NCBI GenBank assembly: GCA_944388705.1
Contig: CALXJU010000006.1
Span: 1-60,127 of the forward strand
DNA from: an uncultured Clostridia bacterium
Lineage (GTDB): Bacteria; Bacillota; Clostridia; TANB77; CAG-508
DNA length: 60,127 nt
Reading direction: 5' to 3'
Position 1 is the first letter of the stretch. Every line of letters starts with the position of its first letter. A program made the position numbers and the translations under genes. Positions 1 to 8,227 of this stretch are shown here, one piece after another. The notes beneath the pieces are model-generated. The model ran no database searches, was not told the origin of the DNA, and saw only the letters and a list, made by a program, of their open reading frames with translations.

Positions 1-20
1 TATTACAAAAAAATGATATA

Positions 21-40
21 AACCTTGAAACAACAAGGTT
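21..40 (+). terminator. Weak hairpin upstream of the racemase gene
   Basis: A 7-bp inverted repeat (AACCTTG / CAAGGTT) with a 6-nt loop lies before the first gene. It may end transcription of a gene outside the window. There is no T-run after it, so the terminator call is weak. Nothing else is recognisable in positions 1-99 apart from the ribosome binding site GGGAGG just before the next start. Confidence 0.3.
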
Positions 41-99
41 GTAAGTAATTATAAAATTAATTTAGTGAACACAACCATAGTAAGTATAGGGAGGAAAAT

Positions 100-1185
100 A
101 TGAGACCAACTATTATGGAAGTAGATATACAAAAGTTTAATACGAATATTGATAAAATTCAAAAATATGTAGGTAATAAAATATTAATGCCTGTTATTAA
201 AGCAAATGCTTATGGAACATATATAAACAAAAATCTAGAAGTAATCAATAAATTTGATATTGTTGCAGTTGCAATAGTTGATGAAGCAATAGAATTAAGA
301 AAACTAGGATATGAAAAAGAAATATTTATTTTAAATCAGCCATATATAGAAGAAATAGAAAATATTATAAAATACAATATCACAATAGGAATAAGTGATA
401 ACCTATTTTTAGAAGAAATTCTTAAAATTAAAGAAAAGATTAAAGTTCATTTGGAAATAGAAACTGGAATGAATAGAACAGGTATAAAAATAGAAGATTT
501 AAAAGATTTTATAGATAAAATAAAACAAAATCAAAATATAATAGTAGAAGGATGTTATACACATTTATCTTCTGCAGATTATGACAAAGATTACACAAAC
601 AAACAATTAGAAATATTTAGGAAGGCTGTTGAAATCATTAAGGATAATTTTGATACGATAAAATATATTCATTCATCAGCATCAAATGGCATTATAAATT
701 ACAATGATAATATTTCAAATATGGTTAGACCAGGAATAATAATGTATGGTTATGAATCTTTTGAAAACGCAAAAGAAAAAATAGATGTTGAACCAATTTG
801 TAAGTTGAAAACAAAAATAACTTTCATAAAAGAAATTGGACAAGATGTTTCAATAAGTTATTCAAGAAAATTTATAACGAAAAAGAATATGAAAATTGCA
901 ACAATACCAATAGGATATGCAGATGGTTTAAGAAGACAATTATCAAATAAAGGAACAGTTATTGTAAATAACCAAAAGGCTCAAATATTAGGTAATATAT
1001 GTATGGATAGCTGTATGATAGATGTAACAGATATAGAAAATGTAGAAGTTGGAACTGATGTATATATTTGGGATAACAATATCCGTACACTTGAAGATAT
1101 TGCAAAAGAATGTGATACTATAAATTATGAAATTTTAAGTACAATATCATACAGAGTACCAAGAATTTTTATTAATAGGAGTTGA
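100..1185 (+). CDS. alr: Alanine racemase
   Basis: PLP-dependent fold-type III racemase that interconverts L- and D-alanine for peptidoglycan (a related amino acid racemase is possible). The 361-aa length is normal for the family. The PLP lysine is K34 in PVIKANAYG. The second catalytic base is likely Y254 in SISYSRKF, matching the SYGR motif of Alr, and the C-terminal domain carries GYADG and the NICMDSCMIDVTD motif. The start ATG follows GGGAGG at a good distance. The next gene starts just after this stop, so the two are probably co-transcribed. The family is clear; the exact amino acid preference cannot be read from sequence. Confidence 0.85.
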   Translation: MRPTIMEVDIQKFNTNIDKIQKYVGNKILMPVIKANAYGTYINKNLEVINKFDIVAVAIVDEAIELRKLGYEKEIFILNQPYIEEIENIIKYNITIGISDNLFLEEILKIKEKIKVHLEIETGMNRTGIKIEDLKDFIDKIKQNQNIIVEGCYTHLSSADYDKDYTNKQLEIFRKAVEIIKDNFDTIKYIHSSASNGIINYNDNISNMVRPGIIMYGYESFENAKEKIDVEPICKLKTKITFIKEIGQDVSISYSRKFITKKNMKIATIPIGYADGLRRQLSNKGTVIVNNQKAQILGNICMDSCMIDVTDIENVEVGTDVYIWDNNIRTLEDIAKECDTINYEILSTISYRVPRIFINRS

Positions 1186-1190
1186 TTATA

Positions 1191-1610
1191 TTGGATATAT
1201 GGGAAGAAATGTATTTGAAAGCAAAAAAAGAGTACCATCCAGAAGAAGTATCACCGTTTATACAAGCTCATCATGTTGTAGCTGCAGTTCAGAGTGAAAG
1301 TGGAAAAATATTTACAGGATTTTGTATTGAAGGTGCAAGTGGAGTTATAAATTTATGCGCAGAAAGAGTAGCGGCACTTAATATGTATATAAACACAGGA
1401 GAGACTAAAATTAAGAGATTGATTGCTTTTAGAAAAGAACCACCAAAAGCTAATGGTGGAATGCCTTGTGGAGCTTGCAGAGAATTTTTAATGCAATTGT
1501 CTTATGAAAATAGAAATATGGAAATTTTGACAGACTATGAAAATAGAAAAACTATATTATTAAAAGATATTATACCAAATTGGTGGGGAGATAAAAGATA
1601 CAGTAATTGA
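1191..1610 (+). CDS. Cytidine/blasticidin-deaminase-like protein
   Basis: A 139-aa member of the zinc-dependent cytidine deaminase superfamily. The zinc ligands and catalytic glutamate are visible as C-A-E (about residues 56-58) and P-C-G-A-C-R (about 92-97). The substrate may be cytidine, deoxycytidine or another aminated base. I chose TTG at 1191 because AGGAG at 1177-1181 sits 9 nt before it; an in-frame TTG at 1182 touches the ribosome binding site. The gene is only a few bases after alr and probably in the same transcript. Which deaminase subfamily it belongs to is uncertain. Confidence 0.75.
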   Translation: MDIWEEMYLKAKKEYHPEEVSPFIQAHHVVAAVQSESGKIFTGFCIEGASGVINLCAERVAALNMYINTGETKIKRLIAFRKEPPKANGGMPCGACREFLMQLSYENRNMEILTDYENRKTILLKDIIPNWWGDKRYSN

Positions 1611-1641
1611 TTATATACAAATTACAAGTAAGGAGTAAAAA

Positions 1642-2577
1642 ATGATAATAAATACAGGCTGTAGAACAGACATACCAGCTTTTTATTCTAAATGGTTTAT
1701 AAATAGGATTAGAGAAGGATATGTATTAGTTAGAAATCCATATTATCCAAATCAAGTAACAAAATATGTTTTAGAACCTGAAGTTGTTGACTCTATAGAG
1801 TTTTGTACTAAAAATCCTGAACCAATGCTCAAATATTTAGACGAAATAAAAAAATTTAAACAATTTTGGTATGTAACAATCACACCTTATGGAAAAGATA
1901 TTGAAGCAAATGTTCCAAGCAAAGATAAAGTAATAAATAGTTTTAAAAAATTATCTTCAATGCTAGGTAAAGAATTTGTTGGTTGGAGATATGACCCAAT
2001 ATTTATAAATGAAGAATTTGATGTAAATAAACATATAGAAAAATTTGAATATATTGCACAAGAATTAAAAGATTATACTAAAAGATGTGTAATTAGTTTT
2101 TTAGATTTATATGAAAAGGTAAGAAGAAATGCACCAGATTTAAAGCCGCCAACTAAAGATGAACAAATTATATTAGCAAAGCAATTTGTAAAAATAGGAG
2201 AGCAAAACGGTATAGAAATTTATTCTTGTTGTGAAAGCGAATTTTTATCAGAGTATGGTGTTAATACAATAGGATGCAGAAATAAAGAGTTTGTTGAAGA
2301 AACAATAGGACATAAGTTAAATGTCCAAAAAATAAAAAATGCGAGAGAAAATTGTAATTGCTTAATGGGAAATGATATAGGTGCATATAATACTTGTGGA
2401 CATTTTTGCAAGTATTGTTATGCAAATTCTAATAAAGGTTTAGTTATAGATAATATGAGAAAACACAATGAAAATTCACCATTTTTAATTGGAGGATATG
2501 AAACTGGAGATAAAATTACAGAGGCAAAACAAAAAAGTTGGATAATAAATGAAAATGAACAAATGAAACTTTTTTAG
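1642..2577 (+). CDS. DUF1848 family protein
   Basis: A 311-aa protein resembling the DUF1848 family, whose function is not established to my knowledge. The N-terminus (INTGCRTDIPAFYSKWF) and the WRYDPIF motif near residue 115 are typical. Toward the C-terminus there is a cluster of cysteines, including CGHFCKYCYAN near residue 253, which could bind an Fe-S cluster or zinc. It is preceded by a good AAGGAG site and lies 31 bp after the deaminase gene. No membrane segment is visible. A radical-SAM-like chemistry is only a guess from the cysteine spacing. Confidence 0.7.
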   Translation: MIINTGCRTDIPAFYSKWFINRIREGYVLVRNPYYPNQVTKYVLEPEVVDSIEFCTKNPEPMLKYLDEIKKFKQFWYVTITPYGKDIEANVPSKDKVINSFKKLSSMLGKEFVGWRYDPIFINEEFDVNKHIEKFEYIAQELKDYTKRCVISFLDLYEKVRRNAPDLKPPTKDEQIILAKQFVKIGEQNGIEIYSCCESEFLSEYGVNTIGCRNKEFVEETIGHKLNVQKIKNARENCNCLMGNDIGAYNTCGHFCKYCYANSNKGLVIDNMRKHNENSPFLIGGYETGDKITEAKQKSWIINENEQMKLF

Positions 2578-2623
2578 AATCAATTATTTACAGTAAATAT
2601 TAGATTTGAAAGTGAGACAATAA

Positions 2624-3088
2624 ATGAATATATACATGATTTTACAAGAATTAGGAATAAGTTATAATGAAATAGAACATGAAGCGGTGTTTACAGTCGA
2701 ACAAGCTCAAAATATAAAAAATAAAATAGAAGGAACAGGTTGTAAAAATTTATTTCTTACAGATAAAAAAGGTAAATATTTTCTTGTAGTATTAGAAGAA
2801 AATAAAAGAGCAAATATAAGTGAAATAGAAAAACTGACAGATACAAAACATTTGTCATTTGCAAACAATGAAGAACTAAAAGAAATACTTTCTCTTGAGC
2901 AAGGGAGTGTTACACCATTAGGAATTATAAATGATATCAACAACAAGGTTCTGATGATTATAGATAGAGATTTAAAAAGTAAAAAATTATTGGTACATCC
3001 TAATATTAATACTAAAACGATTTCAATTAATTTTGCTGATTTAGTTAAATTTATAGAATATGAAAAACATAAATATATTTTAATGTAA
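2624..3088 (+). CDS. YbaK/ProX-type aminoacyl-tRNA deacylase
   Basis: A 154-aa free-standing editing-domain protein of the YbaK/PrdX (ProXp-ala) family, which hydrolyses mischarged Ala- or Cys-tRNA(Pro). The conserved lysine is in CKNLFLTDKKGKYFLVVL (about residues 40-57), and the family motif GSVTPLGIIND is near residue 95. The full-length protein is cytoplasmic and stands alone, as is usual in Firmicutes. The ribosome binding site is weak (GTGAGAC). The family is well supported; the exact mischarged tRNA substrate is inferred. Confidence 0.8.
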   Translation: MNIYMILQELGISYNEIEHEAVFTVEQAQNIKNKIEGTGCKNLFLTDKKGKYFLVVLEENKRANISEIEKLTDTKHLSFANNEELKEILSLEQGSVTPLGIINDINNKVLMIIDRDLKSKKLLVHPNINTKTISINFADLVKFIEYEKHKYILM

Positions 3089-3116
3089 ATTAAAATAAAA
3101 AAAGAGAAAAAACCTC

Positions 3117-3145
3117 TTGACAAATAGAGTAATATATTATAAAAT
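3117..3145 (+). promoter_or_regulatory. Sigma-A promoter of the RhuM-Fic gene
   Basis: A perfect -35 box TTGACA (3117-3122), a 17-nt spacer and TAAAAT (3140-3145) form a sigma-A type promoter about 90 bp before the Fic gene. The leader that follows is AT-rich, without obvious structure. Confidence 0.6.
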
Positions 3146-3234
3146 ACAAACAGTTGTTTATATATCTATTAATAATTATATATAAAAGTAGATGTATTAA
3201 TAACAACAAAATATTACATAAAGGATGTGGTTTT

Positions 3235-4188
3235 ATGGAAGAAAAAAAGAACGAAATTATTCTATTTGAAAACCAAGGAGTAAAATTAGAGGTAAATTTA
3301 AAAGATGAGACAGTATGGCTTACACAAAAACAAATGGCAGAATTATTTGATAAAGACAGAAGAACAATTACAAGACACATTCAAAATATTTACAAAGATG
3401 AAGAATTAGATGAAAACACAGTATGCTCATTTTTTGAGCATACTGCAGAAGATGGAAAAAAATATAAAGTTCAATTTTATAATCTGGATATGATTATTTC
3501 TGTTGGATATAGAGTAAATAGCAAAAGAGGTATTTTGTTTAGAAGATGGGCAACTAAAGTATTAAAAGATTATATGTTAAAAGGATATGCTGTAAATCAA
3601 AAGAGATTAGATTATTTAGAAAAAACAGTAAAATTAATTGATATTGCTAATAGAATTGATGAAAGATTAGAAGGTTCTGATGCAAAAGAAATATTAAAAG
3701 TAATTGGAGAATATTCAAAAGCATTAGATTTACTAGATGATTATGACCATAAAACCTTAAAGAAAATAGACGGAAAAATAGATGAAAGAAGAATAGAGTA
3801 CAATGAATGTATAGAAATAATAAATAAACTTAGATTTAACGAAGAAAGTACACTATTTGCAGTAGAAAGAGATAAAGGATTAGAGTCAATTATAGGAAAT
3901 ATTTATCAAAGTTTTGGTGGACAAGATATATACAAAAGTATAGAAGAAAAAGGAGCAAATTTCTTATACTTGATAGTAAAGAACCACGTATTTGCAGATG
4001 GAAATAAAAGAATTGCAGCAACGCTATTTATATACTTCTTAAATTTTTATGGTATATTATACAAGAATGGAAAACAAACAATTGATAATAATACATTAAC
4101 AGCTTTAACATTATTAATTGCAGAATCTAATCCAAGAGAAAAAGAAGTAATTATAGATTTAGTAATGAATTTTTTAAACAATGATTAA
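3235..4188 (+). CDS. RhuM-Fic domain protein
   Basis: A 317-aa two-domain protein. The N-terminal part (about 1-130) matches the RhuM 'virulence protein' family (VWLTQKQMAELFDKDRRT, FYNLDMIISVGYRVNSKRG). The C-terminal part carries a Fic/Doc motif, HVFADGNKRIAA near residue 251, so it may transfer AMP or another phosphate-linked group to a target protein. Such proteins often sit in accessory regions and can act as toxins. ATG at 3235 follows AAAGGATG; upstream in-frame methionines lie in the leader. No antitoxin gene is adjacent. Inside the coding region, positions 3419-3445 form an 11-bp perfect hairpin with a T5 loop. Confidence 0.8.
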   Translation: MEEKKNEIILFENQGVKLEVNLKDETVWLTQKQMAELFDKDRRTITRHIQNIYKDEELDENTVCSFFEHTAEDGKKYKVQFYNLDMIISVGYRVNSKRGILFRRWATKVLKDYMLKGYAVNQKRLDYLEKTVKLIDIANRIDERLEGSDAKEILKVIGEYSKALDLLDDYDHKTLKKIDGKIDERRIEYNECIEIINKLRFNEESTLFAVERDKGLESIIGNIYQSFGGQDIYKSIEEKGANFLYLIVKNHVFADGNKRIAATLFIYFLNFYGILYKNGKQTIDNNTLTALTLLIAESNPREKEVIIDLVMNFLNND

Positions 4189-4227
4189 TAATATTAAAAA
4201 TGTGTAATTTAAAAGGGAGTTGAAATT

Positions 4228-4857
4228 ATGGGAAATATTCTAATCCATGGTTTAGGTCAAAATGAAACTAGTTGGAATTTAGTTGAAACTGAATTAAAAA
4301 ACAATAATATAAATGTAGAAAAACCTAATCTATATTCAATAATAAAAAATGAAAAAATAGATTATACTACAATGTTTCAAAAGTTTGCTGATTATTGCAA
4401 TAGTTTTGATGACAAATTAAATTTATGTGGTCTTTCTCTTGGTGGAATTTTAGCATTAGACTATGCCAAGAAATTTCCTGACAAAGTAAATTCTATTATT
4501 TTGGTTGGAACACCATATAAAATACCAAAAATTCTTTTTAAGATACAGGGAATAATATTTCATCTTATGCCAAAAGCCACATTTGAAAAAATAGGTTGCT
4601 CAAAAAAAGATTTTATTTCTCTTGTTAATTCTATGAGTGATTTAGATATAGCAAGTAATTTAGATAAAGTAAAATGCAAAACCTTAATTTTATGTGGGGA
4701 CAAAGATAATCAAAATATGGAAAGTGCTAAATTATTAAACAAAAATATAAAGGGAAGTTCTTTTAGAACTATTGATAATTCTTCTCATGAAGTTAATATA
4801 GATAATCCAAAAGAACTTTCAAACATTATTTATGATTTTTGGAGTCAAAACCAATAA
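4228..4857 (+). CDS. Alpha/beta hydrolase
   Basis: A 209-aa alpha/beta-hydrolase-fold enzyme. The nucleophile serine is in GLSLGG (S70), the acidic residue in LCGDKD (about D158-D160) and the histidine in SSHEVN (H187), so the triad looks complete. The early HGLGQ is the oxyanion-hole region. It is a cytoplasmic protein without a signal peptide and may be an esterase or lipase; the substrate cannot be inferred. GGGAGT precedes the start. It lies 39 bp after the Fic gene, in the same direction. Confidence 0.75.
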   Translation: MGNILIHGLGQNETSWNLVETELKNNNINVEKPNLYSIIKNEKIDYTTMFQKFADYCNSFDDKLNLCGLSLGGILALDYAKKFPDKVNSIILVGTPYKIPKILFKIQGIIFHLMPKATFEKIGCSKKDFISLVNSMSDLDIASNLDKVKCKTLILCGDKDNQNMESAKLLNKNIKGSSFRTIDNSSHEVNIDNPKELSNIIYDFWSQNQ

Positions 4858-4906
4858 TGTAAATTCTATATAATAACAGAAAATAATATTTGTAAAGGAG
4901 ATAAAG

Positions 4907-5227
4907 ATGAGTACTACAATTAATAATAAATATAATATAATTACTTTATGTGGTTCAATAAAATTTAAAAATGAATTTATGAAAGTTCAAGAGAAACTTA
5001 CATTAGAAGGAAATATTGTATTTACACCTAATTTTTTTAACAACATAAAAAAAGAAGAAATAAGTTTAGATACTAAGAAGATGTTAGATGAAATGCATAA
5101 ACAAAAAATAGAGATGTCAGATGAAATTTATGTGATTAATTGTGGAGGCTATATTGGAGAAAGTACGAAATCTGAAATTGAATATGCAAAAACAAAAGGT
5201 AAAAAGATATCTTACTTAGAAAATTAA
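4907..5227 (+). CDS. Nucleoside 2-deoxyribosyltransferase-like protein
   Basis: A 106-aa protein resembling small nucleoside 2-deoxyribosyltransferase-like proteins. An N-terminal strand-turn motif (ITLCGSIKF) and the C-terminal GYIGESTKSEIEYAKTKGK match the fold, where the acidic and serine residues contact the sugar. It may act in nucleotide salvage or modification, but many short members have no tested activity. A strong AAAGGAG site precedes the ATG. It is separated from the hydrolase gene by about 50 bp. Confidence 0.6.
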   Translation: MSTTINNKYNIITLCGSIKFKNEFMKVQEKLTLEGNIVFTPNFFNNIKKEEISLDTKKMLDEMHKQKIEMSDEIYVINCGGYIGESTKSEIEYAKTKGKKISYLEN

Positions 5228-5336
5228 AAACAAATATGGTAATATATAGTTGAAAAAAGACCAAGGTTCAAATTGATTGATAATTATCTGTTTTTATGTT
5301 ATTATTATAGCTATAAAATTTAGAGAGGTAGATTTA

Positions 5337-5828
5337 ATGAAAGTTATTTTTTTGGATGTTGATGGTGTATTAAATTCAGATGAGTATTTTGACAAAATTA
5401 GAAATTTAGATATACAAGGCATAGAAAGAGAAGTAGATATAGAAAAAATAAAATTATTAAAAAAGGCAATAGATAAAACTGGTGCAAAGGTTGTACTAAG
5501 TTCTTCATGGAGATATACAAAATATGCACAATACTTAAAAGAGTTGTTATCAAATTATGATATTTATGTAGATTCGACACCATTTATAGAAAATGAGAGA
5601 GGCTTAGAAATAAAAAAGTGGTTATCAGATAACCAAGATGCAGAAGATTTTGTTATATTAGATGATGAAATTTTTGATTCTTATGATGAAAGTCTAATAA
5701 AAAATTTGATAAAAATATCAAATGGAAATGGTCGTAATTTTGGAGAAGGATTACTTCCTAGAGATGTAGATGAAATTATAAAAAGGCTAGGAAGAAAGAA
5801 ATCAAAGAATGAGGAAATAGAAAGATAA
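5337..5828 (+). CDS. HAD-like hydrolase domain protein
   Basis: A 163-aa HAD-superfamily protein of the type found as the HAD domain in 'Swiss Army Knife' RNA repair proteins. Motif I is FLDVDGVLNS at residues 5-14, motif II is VLSSSWR near 56-62, and the acidic motif IV is VILDDEIFD. It may dephosphorylate nucleic acid ends or small molecules. ATG at 5337 follows AGAGAGG; an upstream in-frame ATG at 5277 would add a 20-residue hydrophobic stretch and lacks a ribosome binding site. The family is fairly clear, the substrate unknown. Confidence 0.7.
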   Translation: MKVIFLDVDGVLNSDEYFDKIRNLDIQGIEREVDIEKIKLLKKAIDKTGAKVVLSSSWRYTKYAQYLKELLSNYDIYVDSTPFIENERGLEIKKWLSDNQDAEDFVILDDEIFDSYDESLIKNLIKISNGNGRNFGEGLLPRDVDEIIKRLGRKKSKNEEIER

Positions 5829-5887
5829 ATTATAATTTAATGAAATAAAGATTTTTATAATCTTATAATTAGAAGGGAGAATATGAA

Positions 5888-5947
5888 ATGAATAAAAAAT
5901 TAGAAATAATAATTGAATTAATAAAAGAAAATAGAAAAAATAAATAA
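5888..5947 (+). CDS. Possible 19-codon leader ORF or remnant
   Basis: A short ATG ORF of 19 codons, rich in Lys, Glu, Ile and Asn, follows GGGAG at 5875-5879. It lies just before the ECF sigma gene. It may be a leader peptide or the remains of a decayed gene; there is no similarity I can name and no terminator. The rest of 5829-5997 shows only the putative promoter described separately. Confidence 0.2.
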   Translation: MNKKLEIIIELIKENRKNK

Positions 5948-5951
5948 AATT

Positions 5952-5979
5952 TGTAACAAAATTCAAACTTGAAAGTATT
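5952..5979 (+). promoter_or_regulatory. Putative ECF-type promoter of sigma gene 1
   Basis: TGTAAC (5952-5957), a 16-nt gap and AGTATT (5974-5979) lie just before the first ECF sigma gene. TGTAAC resembles ECF -35 boxes (TGAAAC/TGTAAC), and a similar arrangement precedes the second ECF gene. Autoregulation is a typical ECF property but is inferred here; the -10 match is weak. Confidence 0.3.
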
Positions 5980-5997
5980 ACTTATGAACGGAGATAA

Positions 5998-6498
5998 GTG
6001 ATAAAAATGAAAAATGTTAATTTCGAAAAAATTTATTGTAAGTATTATAAAAGTATTTATAGGTATCTAGTTGCTATAACAAAGGAAGTAAATATTGCCG
6101 AAGAAATTACTCAAGAAACATTTTTTAAAGCATTAAAAAATATTGATAAATATAATCCAAATAAAAAGATGCTTACATGGCTTTGTGAAATAGCCAAGAA
6201 TACATATTTTTCTGAGTATAAGAAAAATAAAAAATTTCAAAAACTAAGTGAAAGTGAAATGGAATTTGAAATAGATAATGAGCAAAACATAGTAGAAAAA
6301 ATAATAGATAACGAAGATAACTCAGAAATATTAAAGATACTACATAAATTAGAAGAACCATATAAGGAAGTATTCTCATTAAGAGTGTATGGGGAACTAT
6401 CATTTAAACAAATTGGGGAAATATTCGATAAAAGCGAAAATTGGGCAAGAGTAACTTATTATCGTTCAAAATTAAAAATAAAGGAGAGTTTGAAATGA
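5998..6498 (+). CDS. ECF sigma factor 1
   Basis: A 166-aa RNA polymerase sigma factor of the extracytoplasmic function group. Region 2 lies at about residues 10-75 (NIAEEITQETFFKALKN, then LTWLCEIAKN), and region 4 with its helix-turn-helix at about 105-160 (SLRVYGELSFKQIGEIFDKSENWARV). GTG at 5998 is only 4 nt from GGAG, while ATG at 6007 is 13 nt away, so the exact start is open. The stop overlaps the next start (ATGA), the usual coupling of a sigma factor with its anti-sigma factor. The stress signal is unknown. Confidence 0.85.
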   Translation: MIKMKNVNFEKIYCKYYKSIYRYLVAITKEVNIAEEITQETFFKALKNIDKYNPNKKMLTWLCEIAKNTYFSEYKKNKKFQKLSESEMEFEIDNEQNIVEKIIDNEDNSEILKILHKLEEPYKEVFSLRVYGELSFKQIGEIFDKSENWARVTYYRSKLKIKESLK

Positions 6499-7211
6499 AT
6501 ATAAACTGTAATATTATAAAAGACCTATTACCATCATATATAGATAACATATGTTCAGAAGAAACGAAACAATTAGTTGAAGAACACTTAAAAGAGTGTG
6601 AAAAATGTAAAGAATACCTAGAGAGCATGAAAAGCAAAATTAGTGTTTCAGGTATAGATGAAAAGAAAGCAATAAAAATTTTTTCTAAAGAGATAAAGAA
6701 AAAAAGATTAGTTGCAATAATTTTATCAATAGTAATAACTTTAATTTTTGTAATAGTATGTTGGATTATATTTGGTAAAAAAGATTTTATAATGCCATAT
6801 GAAGAAAATTTAATAACTGTTGAAGAAAAAGAAGGAGAATTTATTGCTAATGTAAATACACTGAATTATAACCAATGTCAAGTTATATTAGAAGAAAATT
6901 ATGATGGTACAGTTGATGTATTTATATCTTTATACCAATCTTTAATTGACAAAATATATGCAAAAAAAGAATTCAAATCTTTTGGATATGTAACAAAATG
7001 CTATAAAAACTATATTGGAGAAAACGTTGATGTAAATTGGATTAGTGAAGACAATAGTTGTAAAATGACCTTAAATACTAGTAATGATGTAAAAATTGCA
7101 AATATATATTATTTAGACACGAGAGAAAAGTTTGATATAATTTGCCATTCAAATGAAACAGATGGTGTTGCTTTTGACATGGTAAAGATATGGACTTTAG
7201 AGGAAAAATAA
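6495..7211 (+). CDS. Zinc-finger anti-sigma factor
   Basis: A 238-aa membrane protein with an N-terminal anti-sigma zinc finger (zf-HC2): the HxxxCxxC motif is seen in EEHLKECEKCKEYL near residue 33, with an earlier Cys in MNINC. One transmembrane helix (about 74-94, VAIILSIVITLIFVIVCWII) separates it from a C-terminal extracytoplasmic domain of about 140 residues that probably senses envelope stress. It overlaps the sigma gene by 4 bp, so it very likely holds that sigma factor at the membrane. I do not recognise the sensor domain. Confidence 0.8.
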   Translation: MNINCNIIKDLLPSYIDNICSEETKQLVEEHLKECEKCKEYLESMKSKISVSGIDEKKAIKIFSKEIKKKRLVAIILSIVITLIFVIVCWIIFGKKDFIMPYEENLITVEEKEGEFIANVNTLNYNQCQVILEENYDGTVDVFISLYQSLIDKIYAKKEFKSFGYVTKCYKNYIGENVDVNWISEDNSCKMTLNTSNDVKIANIYYLDTREKFDIICHSNETDGVAFDMVKIWTLEEK

Positions 7212-7251
7212 AAAAATTATTAGTAATGTAATATAAAGATGGAGGAAAGGT

Positions 7252-7480
7252 ATGAAAGAAATAAAAAAAGAAGAAAGAAGTGAAAAATTAATTACAGAAC
7301 TATTAAATGTATGGGAAGACTATAATTGAAAGTTACAAAATAAATGATTTAGCAGTTAATGAAGATAACCCGCAGGCAAAAGGTTTTTATGAACATATGG
7401 GATTTAAGGTCTATCAAAGAAATGAATTAGATGACCAAGGAAATCCTTATCCAGTTTTATATATGAAATTAGAAAAATAA
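7252..7480 (+). pseudogene. GNAT acetyltransferase remnant with internal deletion
   Basis: Two fragments of one N-acetyltransferase are joined. The first 25 codons (from ATG 7252, after GGAGG) resemble the start of a GNAT protein (MKEIKKEERSEKLITELLNVWED) and stop at 7329. From about 7322, in the +1 frame, the C-terminal part follows, with DLAVNEDNPQAKGFYEHMGF and the end NPYPVLYMKLEK (stop 7480). The middle of the domain, about 80 codons including most of the acetyl-CoA site, is missing. This is a clear decayed gene inside the 460-bp gap 7212-7672. Confidence 0.75.
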
Positions 7481-7607
7481 AGTTTAGATTAGTTTTAAAT
7501 AAAAATTTTTTTATGATTGAGTATAAAAACAAAATTAAATAAAGAATTTTTATAGAGAAAAATATAGAGGTCAAAAATGGTCTCTGTATTTTAATTTTTG
7601 ACAAAAG

Positions 7608-7634
7608 TGTAACCTTTTTCTCTATTTTAGTAAT
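7608..7634 (+). promoter_or_regulatory. Putative ECF-type promoter of sigma gene 2
   Basis: TGTAAC (7608-7613), a 15-nt gap and AGTAAT (7629-7634) lie about 40 bp before the second ECF sigma gene, echoing the arrangement at 5952. The similarity suggests related promoter recognition, but the match is short and unproven. The rest of 7481-7607 is AT-rich with no other clear feature. Confidence 0.3.
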
Positions 7635-7672
7635 ATTTAAGTGAAATGTTTTTAAAGGAGATTTAGTCTAAA

Positions 7673-8227
7673 TTGAATGAAAAAGATAAAATTAGTAATT
7701 TTAAATACAATAATAAAATAAATATAGAAGAATTAATAAAAGAATATAGCAAATATTTATTTAAAATAATAAATAATATCAGTGGAGGATATTTAAGTTC
7801 GGAAGACACAGAAGAAATCATATTAGATGTTTTTATTGCTATATGGAAAAATCAAGATAAATTAGATGATAGCAAAAGTATAAAACCCTATATTTCTGCA
7901 ATAGCACATAATCTAACAAAGAAAAAATTATCAAGCCTGAATTCTGAAATTAAATTTATCGAATTAGAAGAAAACATTAAATATTACTCAGAAAATTGTT
8001 TTGATAATATAGAGAATAATATTAATATAGAAAAATTAGATAAAATACTATCAACTTTATCTATAGAAGAATATAAAATATTTACTAAATTCTATTATAA
8101 TTCAAAAAAATGTAAAGAAATTGCTAATGAATTAGACATTTCTGTAATGAAAGTAAAAACAAAATTACATCGCATAAGGAATAAAATTAAGAAAAAATTA
8201 AAAGAAAGTGGAGGATATAGTATATGA
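7673..8227 (+). CDS. ECF sigma factor 2
   Basis: A 184-aa sigma-70 family protein of ECF type. Region 2 is at about residues 18-90 (LSSEDTEEIILDVFIAIWKNQDKL, YISAIAHNLTKKKL) and region 4 at about 125-175 (LSIEEYKIFTKFYYNSKKCKEIANELDISVMKVKTKLHRI). The start is TTG at 7673, with AAAGGAG 12 nt upstream; a nearby ATG is out of frame. It overlaps the next gene by 4 bp (ATGA). Its partner does not look like a classical zinc-finger anti-sigma factor. Confidence 0.8.
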   Translation: MNEKDKISNFKYNNKINIEELIKEYSKYLFKIINNISGGYLSSEDTEEIILDVFIAIWKNQDKLDDSKSIKPYISAIAHNLTKKKLSSLNSEIKFIELEENIKYYSENCFDNIENNINIEKLDKILSTLSIEEYKIFTKFYYNSKKCKEIANELDISVMKVKTKLHRIRNKIKKKLKESGGYSI

